From positions 248,001 through 312,000 of the forward strand of contig SNWL01000005.1 of the NCBI GenBank assembly GCA_004362315.1: a stretch of 64,000 nt of DNA. The letters are read 5' to 3'. Position numbers and translations under genes: made by a program. A model generated the notes under the pieces. The model saw nothing but the letters and a program-made list of their open reading frames with translations, ran no database searches and had not been told where the DNA came from. Below are positions 43,929-57,444 of the stretch, piece by piece. The DNA comes from Mycobacterium sp. BK086 (GTDB lineage Bacteria > Actinomycetota > Actinomycetes > Mycobacteriales > Mycobacteriaceae). Positions within the stretch are counted from its first letter, which is position 1; each line of letters starts with the position of its first letter.

Positions 43929-43944
43929 TCCGTCATACGGAAGG
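43926..43944 (+). promoter_or_regulatory. RBS-sequestering hairpin (expression platform) of metH
   Basis: CCTTCCGT (43926-43933) and ACGGAAGG (43937-43944) form a perfect 8-bp stem with a CAT loop. The 3' strand is the metH Shine-Dalgarno, which ends 6-7 bases before GTG 43952. The 5' strand shares 43926-43928 with the 3' pseudoknot strand of the aptamer, so the two structures exclude each other. Ligand binding would hold CCT in the pseudoknot and free the ribosome binding site: a translational ON switch. Confidence 0.7.
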
Positions 43945-43951
43945 AATGTGT

Positions 43952-47697
<3,746 letters not shown>

Positions 47698-47716
<19 letters not shown>

Positions 47717-50367
47717 CTCCGGAAGTACAGATTGCCCCGGAACTGAAGCAGCAGAGCGACAGTCGCGGTCCAGCCGGTCTGGTGGCTGGCGCCCAGGCCC
47801 CGGCCGGTGTCCCCGTCGAAGTACTCGTAGAACGGCACCAGATCGCGCCAGTGCGGGTCGTTCTGGAAGTACTCGTTGTCGCCGAACACGGCGCGCCGGC
47901 CGGTGTCGTCGCGGACCAGCAGGCCGGTGAGTTGGCGGGCCAGCCGGTCGGCGACCACGCCCACGGTGACCTCCTCAGCCGATCCCGTCGGGTCGGGTAC
48001 CCGGTAGGTGTCGCCGAGAAATCGCGCGTAGGAGTTGAGCGCTTGGACCAGAAGGAAATTGGTGGGCAGCCAGATCGGGCCGCGCCAGTTGGAATTGCCG
48101 CCGAACATCCGGCTGCGTGATTCGGCGGGCTGGTAATTCACCACGTAGTCCACACCGTCGAGGTGATAGGCGTACGGGTGGTCGTGATGGTAGCGCGACA
48201 GTGAGCGGATTCCGTTGGGGGAGAAGAACTGTTCCGGATCGAGCACCCGCCGCAGGATCTCCCTGAGCCGATCGGGGTGCACGACACCGATCATGAAATA
48301 GCGTCCGTCGCCGCCGTCCATCGCCAACTGGACATCGTCACTGGTGTGCTCGTAGGTGGCATCCAGCGCCGCCAGACAACCCTGCAGGGTGGAGACGGCC
48401 TCGGCGGCGCTGGCCGGAATGGCGATCGCCGCGAACAGCGGAATGATCGCCTGCATGGAGAACACCTCCAGCGATGTGCTTGTGCCGTCGGGCATCTCGA
48501 TGACGTCGTGGTAGAAGTCGGTGTCGTCATTCCAGAAGCTGATCCGGTAGGTGCCCTTTTCCAGCGAGTTGGCGATCAGCCAGGCATCCCACACCCAGCG
48601 GCTGAACATGTAGGTGTAGCTGGGATCCCGATGGGACAGTTCGATCGCCATCTCCAAGAGATGGAAGACCAGCGCCGCCATCCACGCCGTGCCGTCGACC
48701 TGGGCGAGTTCACCACCGGTCGGTAGCGGCTCGTCGCGGTCGAACACCCCGATGTTGTCCATGCCCAGGAAGCCGCCCCCGAAGACGCCCCGGTTGGCGT
48801 CGTCCTTCTGGTTGAGCCACCACATGGCGTTGAGGGTGGCTGACCGGTATGCGCTGGCCAGGAAATCCCAGTCGCCCACGCCGGTCTGCAGTTGCTCGAG
48901 TTGATAGACCTGCCAGGCTGCCCAGGCGTGAAGAGGCGGGTTGGTGTCGCCGAACTTCCACTCGTAGGCCGGGATCTGGCCGTGTGGATGCTGGGCGGTG
49001 GATTCTTGCAGTACCAGGATCTGGGCCTTGGCGAACTCGGGGTCGACGAGCGCCATCGTGACGCAGTGGAATGCCAGGTCCCAGGCGGCGAACCAGGGGT
49101 ACTCCCAGGCGTCGGGCATCAGAATCACATCACTGACCGCGAAGTGCTGCCAGTCTTTGTTGCGGCCCTTCCAGCGTTCTCTCGGCGGTTTCGGTTGTCC
49201 GGGATCGCCTTTGAGCCAGCGTCGTACCGAGTAGTTGTAGAACTGCTTGCACCACAACAGTCCGGCCAGCGCCTGGCGTTGCACAAGCCGTTCGTCGTCG
49301 GTGAGATCCCCGGCCGCGATCGCGCGGTAGAACTCGTCGGCGTCGCGTTTGCGTTCCGCCAACACCGCATCGGCGCGTTCGAACGGATCGGCCGCGTCCG
49401 TCGTGGCGAAATATAGGGTGACGGTCAAGGTTTCACCGGATTGCAGTGTCGTCGTCACGTGTGCGGCGGCCTTGCTGCCCTCCGCCGGGTCGACGGCGGC
49501 GGAGATGCCGTTGACGACGTAGTCGTCGATCCCGTCTTTGGTAGTTGCTGATTCATTGGCCGACCCGAACAGGAGCCGGTTGTTGGTTTCGTTCTCGCAG
49601 AACAGCAGTCGCGGAGCCTCGTCGCAGGAAGAGGTGACCGAGAACCACCGCTGACCGAGCTTCGGGTGCCGGGTGCGGGCGACACCCGGCCCGCAGGCGG
49701 TGATCCGAGGACGTGTTTGGGTCGGGTCCCACGACCAGGTGTTGCGATACCACAGTTGGGGCAGTACGTGGATCGGTGCGGCGTCCGGGCCGCGGTTGGT
49801 CACCGTGATGCGGCAGTAGACGTCCTCGGGACCGTCCTTGGCGTAGGTGACGTCGACGTCGAAATAGCGCTGCGCCAACCACTGTTCGCGTAACGCGTCG
49901 AACAGCTCGTACTCGTCGTCATCGGGACCGCGCTGCTGGTTGGTTCGCAGCAGGTCCTCGTACGGGAACGCCGCCTGCGGGTACTTGTAGACCATGGACG
50001 CGTGCGCATGGGTGGGCAGATTGTCGGTGTAGAACCAGTAGTCCTTGGCATCCTCGCCGTGATTGCCCTCCTCGTTGGCCACGCCGTACGGCCGCTCCTT
50101 GAGGATGGGATCGTGGCCGTTCCACAGCGCCACGCCCAGGCAGATGGTCTGTTCGTCATCACACCAGCCCGCCAGACCGTCCTCGCTCCACCGGTAGGCC
50201 CGGCTGCGTGCGTCGTCGAACGGGAAATACGCCCAGGCGTCACCGTCGGCGCTGTAGTCCTCGCGCACGGTGCCCCAGGCGCGCTCACTCAGATAGGTGC
50301 CCCAGCGACGCCACGGGGACGTGCCGGCCGTGGTCTCGTCGAGGCGCTTATGCTCGGCGGTGCTCAC
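47698..50367 (-). CDS. GH63-like (MGH1-type) glycoside hydrolase/glucosidase
   Basis: An 889-residue cytoplasmic glycoside hydrolase with an (alpha/alpha)6 barrel in the C-terminal half. The N-terminal beta-sandwich covers about 1-330 ([34 protein letters not shown]). The barrel has [66 protein letters not shown] and the [23 protein letters not shown] block, typical of mannosyl-oligosaccharide glucosidase-like (GH63) enzymes. GTG 50367 overlaps the zwf stop (GTGA), so it is made together with zwf and gnd. It may release glucose from a glucoside or storage compound; the substrate is unknown. Confidence 0.87.
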
Positions 50368-51767
50368 TTCTGCGCTGGCAGCCAGGGCTGATGCCACGCC
50401 GGGTATCCGGCGACCAGCGCATCGGCGCCCGACGGTCCCCATGAGCCCTGCTCGTAAATCTCCACCGGCGGCGGCGACTCCAGCAGCGGCTGAACGATCC
50501 GCCAGGTCTCCTCGACGCCGTCCTCCCTGATGAATTGGCTCGCGTCGCCGTGCATGGCATCCCCGAGGAGCCGCTCGTAAGGTTCAGGGGCGTCGGCCAT
50601 TTCGTCGCTGAACACCAGGCAGAGGTTGACGGCCCGGGTGGTGTCGGCGCCGCTTTCCTTGGCTTGCAAGATCAGATCCACGCCGGGGGCGGGGTCGATC
50701 CGGAAGACCAGCTGGTCGGGTTCCTTGACGGCCGGCAGGAAGGGGAGTGGCGGCGGTCGCTTGAAGATCACCCGAATCTCGGTGTCTCGCAACGGAAGAG
50801 CCTTGCCCGCCCTGATGAAGAACGGCACGCCTGACCAGCGCCAGTTGTCGATGTACAACTTGAGCGCCGCGAAGGTCTCGGTCTGCGAATCGGGCGCGAC
50901 ACCCTCGACGTCCAGGTAGCCGGCGTACTGGCCACGCACGTAGTGCCTGGGGTCGATGGGGCGGATACACCGGAACAGCTCGACTCGCTTGTCCCGGAAC
51001 CCGTCTGCTCCGCCACTGGACGGTTCGGACGCGATCAGCCCGATCAATTGCAGGAGGTGGTTCTGCACCACGTCACGCAATGCCCCGACCGGATCGTAGA
51101 AATGGCCGCGATCCTCGACACCGAAGTTCTCGGCCATCGTGATCTGCACGGCCTCGATCCGGTCGCGATTCCACAGCGGCTCGATGATCGAGTTGGAGAA
51201 CCGGATGTAGCGGATGTCCATCGCCGGTTCTTTGCCGAGGAAGTGGTCTATCCGGTAGATCTGCCACTCCGCAAGGTGCGTACTCAACTGGTCGTTGAGT
51301 GCCTTGGCCGACGAAAGATCATGTCCGAACGGCTTTTCCACCACGACCCGGGCGTTCGCAGTGAGCCCGGCGGCGGCCAGTCCATCGACGACCCGCCCGA
51401 ACAGGAATGGCGGAATCTCCAGATAGAAAACGGGATTCGCGTACCCCTTGAGCGCGGCGGCCACCTTGTCGTAAGTCGCGGCATCGGCGAAATCACCGGA
51501 CACCATCGACAGCCGCGCCGCGAAGCGGCTGAAGACGTCGTCCTCGACCGGTTCGCCGGTGGCCTCGATAGCCGCCCGAGCGTGCTGGCGCAGGGTATCG
51601 GCCGACCAGTCGTCGAGGGCCACGCCGACGATCGGGCAGTCGAGTAGGTTCCGGCGCTCCAGACGGTAGAGCGACCGAAACGTCATCTTCTTGGCCAGGT
51701 CGCCGGTGATGCCGAAGATCACCAATACATCTGCGGGAGTGGTGTTTTCAGCGGTCACCGGCGTCAC
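50364..51767 (-). CDS. zwf: Glucose-6-phosphate dehydrogenase
   Basis: A 467-residue enzyme of the oxidative pentose phosphate pathway: G6P to 6-phosphogluconolactone with NADP or NAD. The nucleotide-binding GITGDLAKKMTFRSLYRL, substrate motif YRIDHFLGKEP and IEAVQITMAENFGVEDRGHFYDPVGALRDVVQNHLLQL are intact. The length and pairing with the short gnd resemble M. tuberculosis zwf1 (Rv1121/Rv1122c) rather than the zwf2-opcA-tal-tkt cluster. GTG 51767 is chosen because it overlaps the gnd stop as GTGA; GTG 51758 is also possible. Confidence 0.95.
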   Translation of the reverse strand: MTPVTAENTTPADVLVIFGITGDLAKKMTFRSLYRLERRNLLDCPIVGVALDDWSADTLRQHARAAIEATGEPVEDDVFSRFAARLSMVSGDFADAATYDKVAAALKGYANPVFYLEIPPFLFGRVVDGLAAAGLTANARVVVEKPFGHDLSSAKALNDQLSTHLAEWQIYRIDHFLGKEPAMDIRYIRFSNSIIEPLWNRDRIEAVQITMAENFGVEDRGHFYDPVGALRDVVQNHLLQLIGLIASEPSSGGADGFRDKRVELFRCIRPIDPRHYVRGQYAGYLDVEGVAPDSQTETFAALKLYIDNWRWSGVPFFIRAGKALPLRDTEIRVIFKRPPPLPFLPAVKEPDQLVFRIDPAPGVDLILQAKESGADTTRAVNLCLVFSDEMADAPEPYERLLGDAMHGDASQFIREDGVEETWRIVQPLLESPPPVEIYEQGSWGPSGADALVAGYPAWHQPWLPAQK

Positions 51768-52777
51768 TTCTTCTCGGCGTGGCCGCCGAACTCGCTGCGC
51801 ATCGCCGAACATATCTGGTCGGTGAACTCGCCGAGCTGACGTGACTGGAAGCGCTCGTAGAGCGAGGTGGTGATGACCGGGGCGGGCACCCCTTCGTCGA
51901 CGGCGGCCAGCACCGTCCAGCGTCCTTCGCCGGAATCGGACACCCGTCCGGAGAACTGGTCGAGATTCGGGGATGCGGCGAACGCGTCGGCGATCAGGTC
52001 CACCAGCCAGGAACCCACCACTGATCCGCGGCGCCAGACCTCGGCGACCTCGCCGACATTGATGTCGTACTGATAGGCCCACGGGTCGCGCAGGGGAGTG
52101 GTTTCCGCGTCCACCACCCGGTCGACCTTGCCGGCATCGGCGTGCTTGATGATGCTCAGGCCTTCGGCGATGGCCGCCATCATCCCGTACTCGACACCGT
52201 TGTGGACCATCTTCACGAAGTGCCCGGCGCCGTTGGGGCCGCAGTGCAGATAGCCCTCGGGTGCGGTGCCGGGGGCGTCTGCCGGCCGGCTCGGGGTGGG
52301 TTCGGCCGTGCCGATCCCCGGTGCGATCGTTTTGAAGATCGGATCGAGGCGGGTCACCACATCGGTTTCCCCGCCGATCATCAGGCAGTAGCCGCGGTCC
52401 AGGCCCCACACCCCGCCGCTGGTGCCGCAGTCGACGTAGTGCAACCCCTTCTCGGCGAGCTTCTGCGCCCGGGTGATGTCGTCGCGGTAGTACGAGTTGC
52501 CGCCGTCGATCACGGTGTCGCCGGCCGCCAGCAGCGGGACCAGCGCATCGAGGGTCGAGTCGACGATCGCGGCGGGCAGCATCAGCCAGATCGCCCGCGG
52601 GCCGTCCAGCTTGGCGACGAAATCGTCGAGGGTGGTGGCGCCGGTGGCGCCCTCGCCTTCCAGTTCGCTGACCGCGGCGGGATTCACGTCGTAGACCACG
52701 CAACTGTGTCCATCCCGCATCAACCGTCGAACCAGATTCGCGCCCATTCGGCCCAGGCCGACCATGCCGAGTTGCAT
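51764..52777 (-). CDS. gnd: 6-phosphogluconate dehydrogenase, decarboxylating (short YqeC/Gnd2 type)
   Basis: A 337-residue enzyme converting 6-phosphogluconate to ribulose-5-phosphate and CO2. The Rossmann start is MQLGMVGLGRMGANLVRRLMRDGH, followed by VIDGGNSYYRDD, VDCGTSGGVWGLDRGYCLMIGG and GAGHFVKMVHNGVEYGMMAAIAEGL with catalytic Lys and Asn. The short length is typical of the NAD-preferring, dimer-type subfamily. It is the first gene of the gnd-zwf-glycosidase operon. TAGGGT 6 bases before the ATG indicates a leaderless promoter. Confidence 0.95.
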   Translation of the reverse strand: MQLGMVGLGRMGANLVRRLMRDGHSCVVYDVNPAAVSELEGEGATGATTLDDFVAKLDGPRAIWLMLPAAIVDSTLDALVPLLAAGDTVIDGGNSYYRDDITRAQKLAEKGLHYVDCGTSGGVWGLDRGYCLMIGGETDVVTRLDPIFKTIAPGIGTAEPTPSRPADAPGTAPEGYLHCGPNGAGHFVKMVHNGVEYGMMAAIAEGLSIIKHADAGKVDRVVDAETTPLRDPWAYQYDINVGEVAEVWRRGSVVGSWLVDLIADAFAASPNLDQFSGRVSDSGEGRWTVLAAVDEGVPAPVITTSLYERFQSRQLGEFTDQICSAMRSEFGGHAEKK

Positions 52778-52783
52778 ATCGCC

Positions 52784-52789
52784 ACCCTA
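52784..52789 (-). promoter_or_regulatory. Candidate -10 element of the gnd-zwf operon (leaderless)
   Basis: Minus-strand TAGGGT (TANNNT) is followed by 6 bases and then the gnd ATG. No Shine-Dalgarno is present. The divergent HAD gene starts 79 bases away, so the whole regulatory region is short. Confidence 0.45.
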
Positions 52790-52855
52790 GTGACCTGTTT
52801 GCTCGGGCTCCTGTGGATTCGAAGTGATGGCCTGCTGCATGGCACAATCGTCGGC

Positions 52856-53539
52856 GTGCGAGCGGTCTTATGGGATATGGACGGCACGCTTGTCGACTCC
52901 GAAAAACTCTGGGACGTCGCGATCAATGAGCTCTATGCGCGTCGCGGTCGGGTGTTGGCGCCCGAGGTCCGTGACGCCACGGTGGGCGGCTCCGCAGACG
53001 GGGTGATCCGCATCGTGTTCGACGATCTGGGCCTGGACCCGGATCCCGGGCACATGGCCGAGGTCGCCGACTGGATGCACGACTACGTCGGGGAATTGTT
53101 CACGACGGGTTTGCCGTGGTGTCCGGGCGCGCGGGAACTGCTCGACGCACTGCTGGCCGCCGGTGTGCCGATGGCGCTGGTCACCAACACCCGCCGCGAC
53201 CTGACCGAGAATGCGTTGAACAGCATTGGCAGACACTATTTTTCGGTGACCGTGTGCGGTGACGAGGTGCCCGAGGGCAAGCCCGCTCCGGACATCTACC
53301 TCCGGGCCGCTGAACTGCTCGGCTTTGACGCGGGCGATTGCCTGGCGATCGAGGATTCGGTCACCGGCACCGCCGCCGCCGAAGCGGCCGGATGCCCAGT
53401 GCTGGTGGTGCCCAACGAGGTCGAGGTACCGGTGACCGCCCGCCGGCATCAGATTTCGTCGCTCGCCGCGATGCGCATCCCGCAGCTGCGACAGATCTAC
53501 GCCGACCTCCAACTCGGTCTCGGCGAACGCACCGCTTGA
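52856..53539 (+). CDS. HAD superfamily hydrolase (beta-phosphoglucomutase-like)
   Basis: A 227-residue HAD enzyme with the C1-type helical cap. Motif I is WDMDGTLVDSEKLW, motif II VTNTRRDLTENAL, Lys in EVPEGKPAPDIYLRAAELLG, and motif IV LAIEDSVTGTAAAEAAGC. It is expected to dephosphorylate a sugar phosphate or similar. The start GTG 52856 is the first residue of a typical HAD N-terminus. It is divergent from gnd-zwf and upstream of a sugar transporter, which suggests a sugar substrate (inference). Confidence 0.9.
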   Translation: MRAVLWDMDGTLVDSEKLWDVAINELYARRGRVLAPEVRDATVGGSADGVIRIVFDDLGLDPDPGHMAEVADWMHDYVGELFTTGLPWCPGARELLDALLAAGVPMALVTNTRRDLTENALNSIGRHYFSVTVCGDEVPEGKPAPDIYLRAAELLGFDAGDCLAIEDSVTGTAAAEAAGCPVLVVPNEVEVPVTARRHQISSLAAMRIPQLRQIYADLQLGLGERTA

Positions 53540-53626
53540 ACTGCTGACCGATAACGGCCTGTCGCGGCGCTGACTGTGCAATCGTAGTTGCCACCAGGTT
53601 TCACAGCGCTGTGTGAAAGGACGCTC

Positions 53627-55096
53627 ATGGCCGGCCAAGGCCCTACCAGCGACACACCATCGGCATTCGAGGACGAGGACTTCTCATCGGGCGGCACCGC
53701 CATCCGAATCGCCTCGGTAGCAGCACTCGGCGGCTTGCTTTTCGGCTATGACAGCGCCGTCATCAACGGTGCGGTCGCCTCCATCCAAAGCCACTTCGGC
53801 ATCAACGATGCCTCGCTCGGTTTTGCGGTCGCCTCGGCGTTGCTGGGCGCTGCCGCCGGTGCCATGACCGCCGGCCGGCTCGCCGACAAGATCGGCCGGA
53901 TCTCGGTGATGAAGATCGCCGCGGTGCTGTTCTTCATCAGCGCCATCGGGACCGGTCTGGCCACCAGTGTGTGGATGATCGTGGTGTTCCGCATCGTCGG
54001 CGGCATCGGCGTCGGTGTGGCATCGGTGATCGCGCCGGCCTATATCGCCGAAACCTCGCCGCCGCGCATTCGCGGCCGTCTCGGCTCACTGCAGCAGCTG
54101 GCCATCGTGTCCGGCATCTTCCTGTCGCTGGCCATCGACTACGCGCTGGCGCAGCTCGCCGGTGGCGCCTCCAAAGAGCTGTGGCTGGGCATGGAGGCCT
54201 GGCGGTGGATGTTCCTGATCATGGCGGTACCGGCGATCGTCTACGGCGCCCTGGCGTTCACCATTCCGGAGTCGCCGCGTTATCTCGTTGCCACCCACCG
54301 CATTCCGGAGGCCCGCAAGGTTCTGACGAGGTTGCTGGGGGAGAAGAACCTCGAGATCACCATCAGCCGCATCCAGAGCACGCTGGACCGCGAGGACAAG
54401 CCGTCCTGGCGGGACATGCGCAAACCCACCGGCGGGCTGTACGGCATCGTGTGGGTGGGCCTGGGTCTGTCGATTTTCCAGCAGTTCGTCGGTATCAACG
54501 TGATCTTCTACTACTCGAATGTGTTGTGGGAGGCCGTCGGATTCGACGAGAGCTCCTCGTTCGTCATCACCGTCATCACGTCGATCGTCAACATCGCCAC
54601 CACGCTCATCGCGATCGCGCTGATCGACAAGATCGGACGTAAGCCGCTGCTGCTGATCGGATCGACCGGTATGGCGGTCACCTTGGCCACCATGGCGATC
54701 ATCTTCGGCACCGCGACGACGCATCTGGTCGACGGAAAGGAACAGCCGTTCCTCGGTGGCACGACCGGCCCGATCGCGCTCATCGCCGCCAATCTGTTCG
54801 TGGTGGCGTTCGGCATGTCCTGGGGTCCGGTGGTGTGGGTGCTGCTCGGTGAGATGTTCCCCAACCGCATCCGCGCGGCGGCACTGGGCCTGGCCGCGGC
54901 CGGTCAGTGGGCGGCGAACTGGTTGATCACCGTGACCTTCCCTCAATTGCGCGACGTGCTCGGCGTGGCATACGGGTTCTACGCGGTGTGCGCGATCCTG
55001 TCCGGGCTATTCGTGTGGAAATGGGTCATGGAGACCAAGGGCGTCTCACTGGAGGACATGCACGCCGAACTTCTGCACGAGGACAAGCCCGCCTGA
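53627..55096 (+). CDS. Sugar porter family MFS transporter
   Basis: A 489-residue, twelve-helix MFS permease of the sugar porter (GLUT/XylE-like) family. Signatures are LGGLLFGYDSAVINGAVASIQ, GRLADKIGRISVMK, IAETSPPRIRGRLGSLQQLAIVSG, PESPRYLVATHRIPEA, FQQFVGINVIFYYSNVLWE with its QQ-G-N sugar contacts, and METKGVSLEDMH at the end. It is likely to import glucose or a related hexose with protons. GAAAGGA precedes ATG 53627. Located after the HAD gene, it supplies the pathway encoded by gnd-zwf next door. Confidence 0.94.
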   Translation: MAGQGPTSDTPSAFEDEDFSSGGTAIRIASVAALGGLLFGYDSAVINGAVASIQSHFGINDASLGFAVASALLGAAAGAMTAGRLADKIGRISVMKIAAVLFFISAIGTGLATSVWMIVVFRIVGGIGVGVASVIAPAYIAETSPPRIRGRLGSLQQLAIVSGIFLSLAIDYALAQLAGGASKELWLGMEAWRWMFLIMAVPAIVYGALAFTIPESPRYLVATHRIPEARKVLTRLLGEKNLEITISRIQSTLDREDKPSWRDMRKPTGGLYGIVWVGLGLSIFQQFVGINVIFYYSNVLWEAVGFDESSSFVITVITSIVNIATTLIAIALIDKIGRKPLLLIGSTGMAVTLATMAIIFGTATTHLVDGKEQPFLGGTTGPIALIAANLFVVAFGMSWGPVVWVLLGEMFPNRIRAAALGLAAAGQWAANWLITVTFPQLRDVLGVAYGFYAVCAILSGLFVWKWVMETKGVSLEDMHAELLHEDKPA

Positions 55097-55684
55097 TCAC
55101 GGGATGTCGGTGTACTGCCAGTTCACCCCGGTGTTGGAGAACGTGAAACCGTTCCCGGTCTGCTCGCTGATGCAGGAGATCCCGGTTTCCTGCTGAATGT
55201 TGCAGTGGAATCCGGCGGCCGCGAGGATCTTGTTGAACGGCAAGGTCTTCGCGGTCCCCGTCGGCTGCTTGACCTGATCGACGGGCACCGCGGCGAACTG
55301 CGGGTCACCGAGCGTGCGCACCACGATGGAATTGGGCGCGACGTTCTGCCCGGTGTCATCGGTCACGGTCTGCGGCGCACCCGCGACGCCGATGCGCCCG
55401 GTGCCGGTGCTCGACTGGCAGCCGGCCCAGGTCCGGGGCACGATCACGCACCGCCAGCTGCCGCTCGGGCTGGTGAAGTAGTAGCCGGAGCGGACGTCGT
55501 CGATCCTGAGGTAATAGTCGAACGCATTGACCAATTTGTCATTGCTGGGACGTGTTGAGGCCGTCGTAGAGGCTGGTGGTGCGGTTTGCTGATCGGTTTC
55601 TTTGGTGGTGACGATCGGGTTCGAGCAGGCGGTGAGAACGACGACGGCCGCACCCACGATCGTCATCGCCCGGGATCCTCGCAC
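55097..55684 (-). CDS. Hypothetical mycobacterial lipoprotein
   Basis: A 195-residue lipoprotein ([20 protein letters not shown], lipobox LTAC). The mature protein has a Thr/Ser/Pro-rich spacer, [40 protein letters not shown], and [45 protein letters not shown]. Four mature cysteines suggest two disulfides. Similar small envelope lipoproteins are common in mycobacteria, with no known function. GTG 55684 gives the neatest signal peptide; an in-frame ATG at 55741 would add 19 residues. Confidence 0.78.
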   Translation of the reverse strand: MRGSRAMTIVGAAVVVLTACSNPIVTTKETDQQTAPPASTTASTRPSNDKLVNAFDYYLRIDDVRSGYYFTSPSGSWRCVIVPRTWAGCQSSTGTGRIGVAGAPQTVTDDTGQNVAPNSIVVRTLGDPQFAAVPVDQVKQPTGTAKTLPFNKILAAAGFHCNIQQETGISCISEQTGNGFTFSNTGVNWQYTDIP

Positions 55685-55749
55685 GAGACGCCAGCCTAGC
55701 CGCTGATCGTGGGTCGACCCGAAACCGCCGTGACGGCGCATCGGCGCGC

Positions 55750-56031
55750 ATGGAACAATCGCAGGCCGTGAAGACCTTCGAGGAACTGTTCGCTGAACTG
55801 GGGGAGCGTGCCCGCACTCGCCCCGCAGGCAGCGCCACCGTCGCCGCGCTCGACGCCGGCGTCCACACCCTCGGCAAGAAGATCCTCGAAGAGGCCGGCG
55901 AAGTGTGGCTGGCCGCCGAACACGAATCCGACGAGGCGCTGGCCGAGGAGATCAGCCAGCTGTTCTATTGGGCCCAGGTATTGATGGTGGCCCGTGGCCT
56001 GACCCTCGACGACATCTACCGGAAGCTCTAG
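55750..56031 (+). CDS. hisE: Phosphoribosyl-ATP diphosphatase HisE
   Basis: A 93-residue enzyme, step 2 of histidine synthesis, cleaving phosphoribosyl-ATP to phosphoribosyl-AMP. The MazG-like helical motif [37 protein letters not shown] carries the Mg-binding Glu residues. Start ATG 55750 gives [18 protein letters not shown], matching Rv2122c in length and sequence. It is 9 bases before hisG. Confidence 0.96.
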   Translation: MEQSQAVKTFEELFAELGERARTRPAGSATVAALDAGVHTLGKKILEEAGEVWLAAEHESDEALAEEISQLFYWAQVLMVARGLTLDDIYRKL

Positions 56032-56040
56032 GTGGCTGCC

Positions 56041-56895
56041 ATGTTGCGTGTTGCCGTCCCCAACAAGGGGGCACTGTCCGAGTCCGCGGCCGAGATCCTG
56101 TCGGAAGCCGGCTACCGACGGCGCACCGACCCGAAGGACCTCACCGTCATCGACCCGGTCAACGGTGTCGAGTTCTTCTTCCTGCGCCCCAAGGACATCG
56201 CGATCTACGTCGGGTCCGGTCAGCTCGACTTCGGTATCACCGGCCGGGACCTGGCCGCCGAATCCGACGCCCCCGTGGACGAACGTCTCGCGCTGGGCTT
56301 CGGATCCTCCACCTTCCGATACGCCGCCCCGGCCGGGCGGGACTGGACGGTCGCGGATCTGGCGGGCAAGCGGATAGCCACCGCCTACCCGAACCTGGTC
56401 CGGAAAGACTTGGCGAGCAGAGGAATCGAGGCGACGGTCATCCGCCTCGACGGCGCCGTCGAGATCTCGGTACAGCTGGGTGTCGCCGACGCGATCGCCG
56501 ACGTCGTCGGGTCGGGGCGGACGTTGAGGTTGCACGATCTGGTGGCTTTCGGTGAGTCGCTGTGTGATTCGGAAGCCGTGTTGATCGAGCGGGCCGGCAA
56601 CGGCGACGACGAAAACCGCGCCGCGCGCGATCAATTGGCGGCGCGCGTCCAGGGCGTGGTGTTCGGCCAGCAGTATCTGATGCTCGACTACGACTGCCCG
56701 CGTTCGGTACTCGACCGCGCCACCGAGATCACTCCCGGCCTGGAGTCGCCGACCATCGCGCCGCTGGCCGACCCGGACTGGGTGGCCGTGCGCGCCCTGG
56801 TCCCGCGGCGCGCGGTCAACGCGATCATGGACGAGCTCGCGGCCATCGGAGCCAAGGCGATTCTGGCCTCCGACATCAGGTTCTGCCGCTTCTGA
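56041..56895 (+). CDS. hisG: ATP phosphoribosyltransferase HisG (long form)
   Basis: A 284-residue enzyme, the first and histidine-inhibited step of histidine synthesis. Catalytic region: [37 protein letters not shown] and the PRPP loop [27 protein letters not shown]. The ACT-like regulatory C-terminus ([55 protein letters not shown]) marks the long form that does not need HisZ. ATG 56041 matches the M. tuberculosis start. It is coupled to hisE. Confidence 0.97.
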   Translation: MLRVAVPNKGALSESAAEILSEAGYRRRTDPKDLTVIDPVNGVEFFFLRPKDIAIYVGSGQLDFGITGRDLAAESDAPVDERLALGFGSSTFRYAAPAGRDWTVADLAGKRIATAYPNLVRKDLASRGIEATVIRLDGAVEISVQLGVADAIADVVGSGRTLRLHDLVAFGESLCDSEAVLIERAGNGDDENRAARDQLAARVQGVVFGQQYLMLDYDCPRSVLDRATEITPGLESPTIAPLADPDWVAVRALVPRRAVNAIMDELAAIGAKAILASDIRFCRF

Positions 56896-56964
56896 CGTTG
56901 GCCCGGCCCGCGGCGCGGGTGCGTGTTAGCGTCCCTTTAGTTGCCGCCGGCCCGGAGGACCGTC

Positions 56965-57444
56965 ATGACGCACGTTCTCGTTTTGTTGTTGGCTCTGCTG
57001 ATTGGCGTGGTCGCCGGTCTGCGTGCGCTCACGCCGCCCGCGGTGGTCGCCTGGGGCGCCGCACTCGGATGGATCAACCTCGCAGGCACCTGGGTGTCGT
57101 GGATGGCGAGCTGGATCACCGTGGCGATCCTGACCGTCCTTCTGGTCGTCGAGCTGATCACCGACCAGCTGCCCAAGACCCCGAGCCGCAAGACGACGGC
57201 GCAGTTCGCCACCCGCCTCATCACCGGTGGCTTCGCCGGAGCGGTCATCGGAACCGCGTGGGGCTACACGCTTGGCGGTGTCGGCGCCGGCGTCGTCGGT
57301 GCGGTACTGGGCACTCTCGGCGGCGCGCAGGTTCGTGGCGCGCTCGCTGCCAAGTTCGGTAAAGACCTGCCTGCCGCTCTCATCGAAGACGTCATCGCGG
57401 TGGGCGGCGGCTTCCTCGTCGTCTATCTGGCCAGCGTTCTGTGA
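56965..57444 (+). CDS. DUF4126-like membrane protein
   Basis: A 159-residue protein with four hydrophobic segments, rich in Gly and Ala (VLVLLLALLIGVVAGLRALTPPAVVAWGAALGWI, MASWITVAILTVLLVVELITDQLP, FAGAVIGTAWGYTLGGVGAGVVGAVLGTLGG, DVIAVGGGFLVVYLASVL). The family has no assigned function. GGAGGACC precedes the ATG 70 bases after hisG. It overlaps the flavoprotein gene by GTGA and so is likely to be co-expressed with it. Confidence 0.85.
   Translation: MTHVLVLLLALLIGVVAGLRALTPPAVVAWGAALGWINLAGTWVSWMASWITVAILTVLLVVELITDQLPKTPSRKTTAQFATRLITGGFAGAVIGTAWGYTLGGVGAGVVGAVLGTLGGAQVRGALAAKFGKDLPAALIEDVIAVGGGFLVVYLASVL

Noticed and set aside
43676-43951. SAM-IV or cobalamin riboswitch upstream of metH
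   Set aside because: No B12-box-like sequence and no SAM-IV core were seen. The stems and TGCAA match the SAH architecture better.
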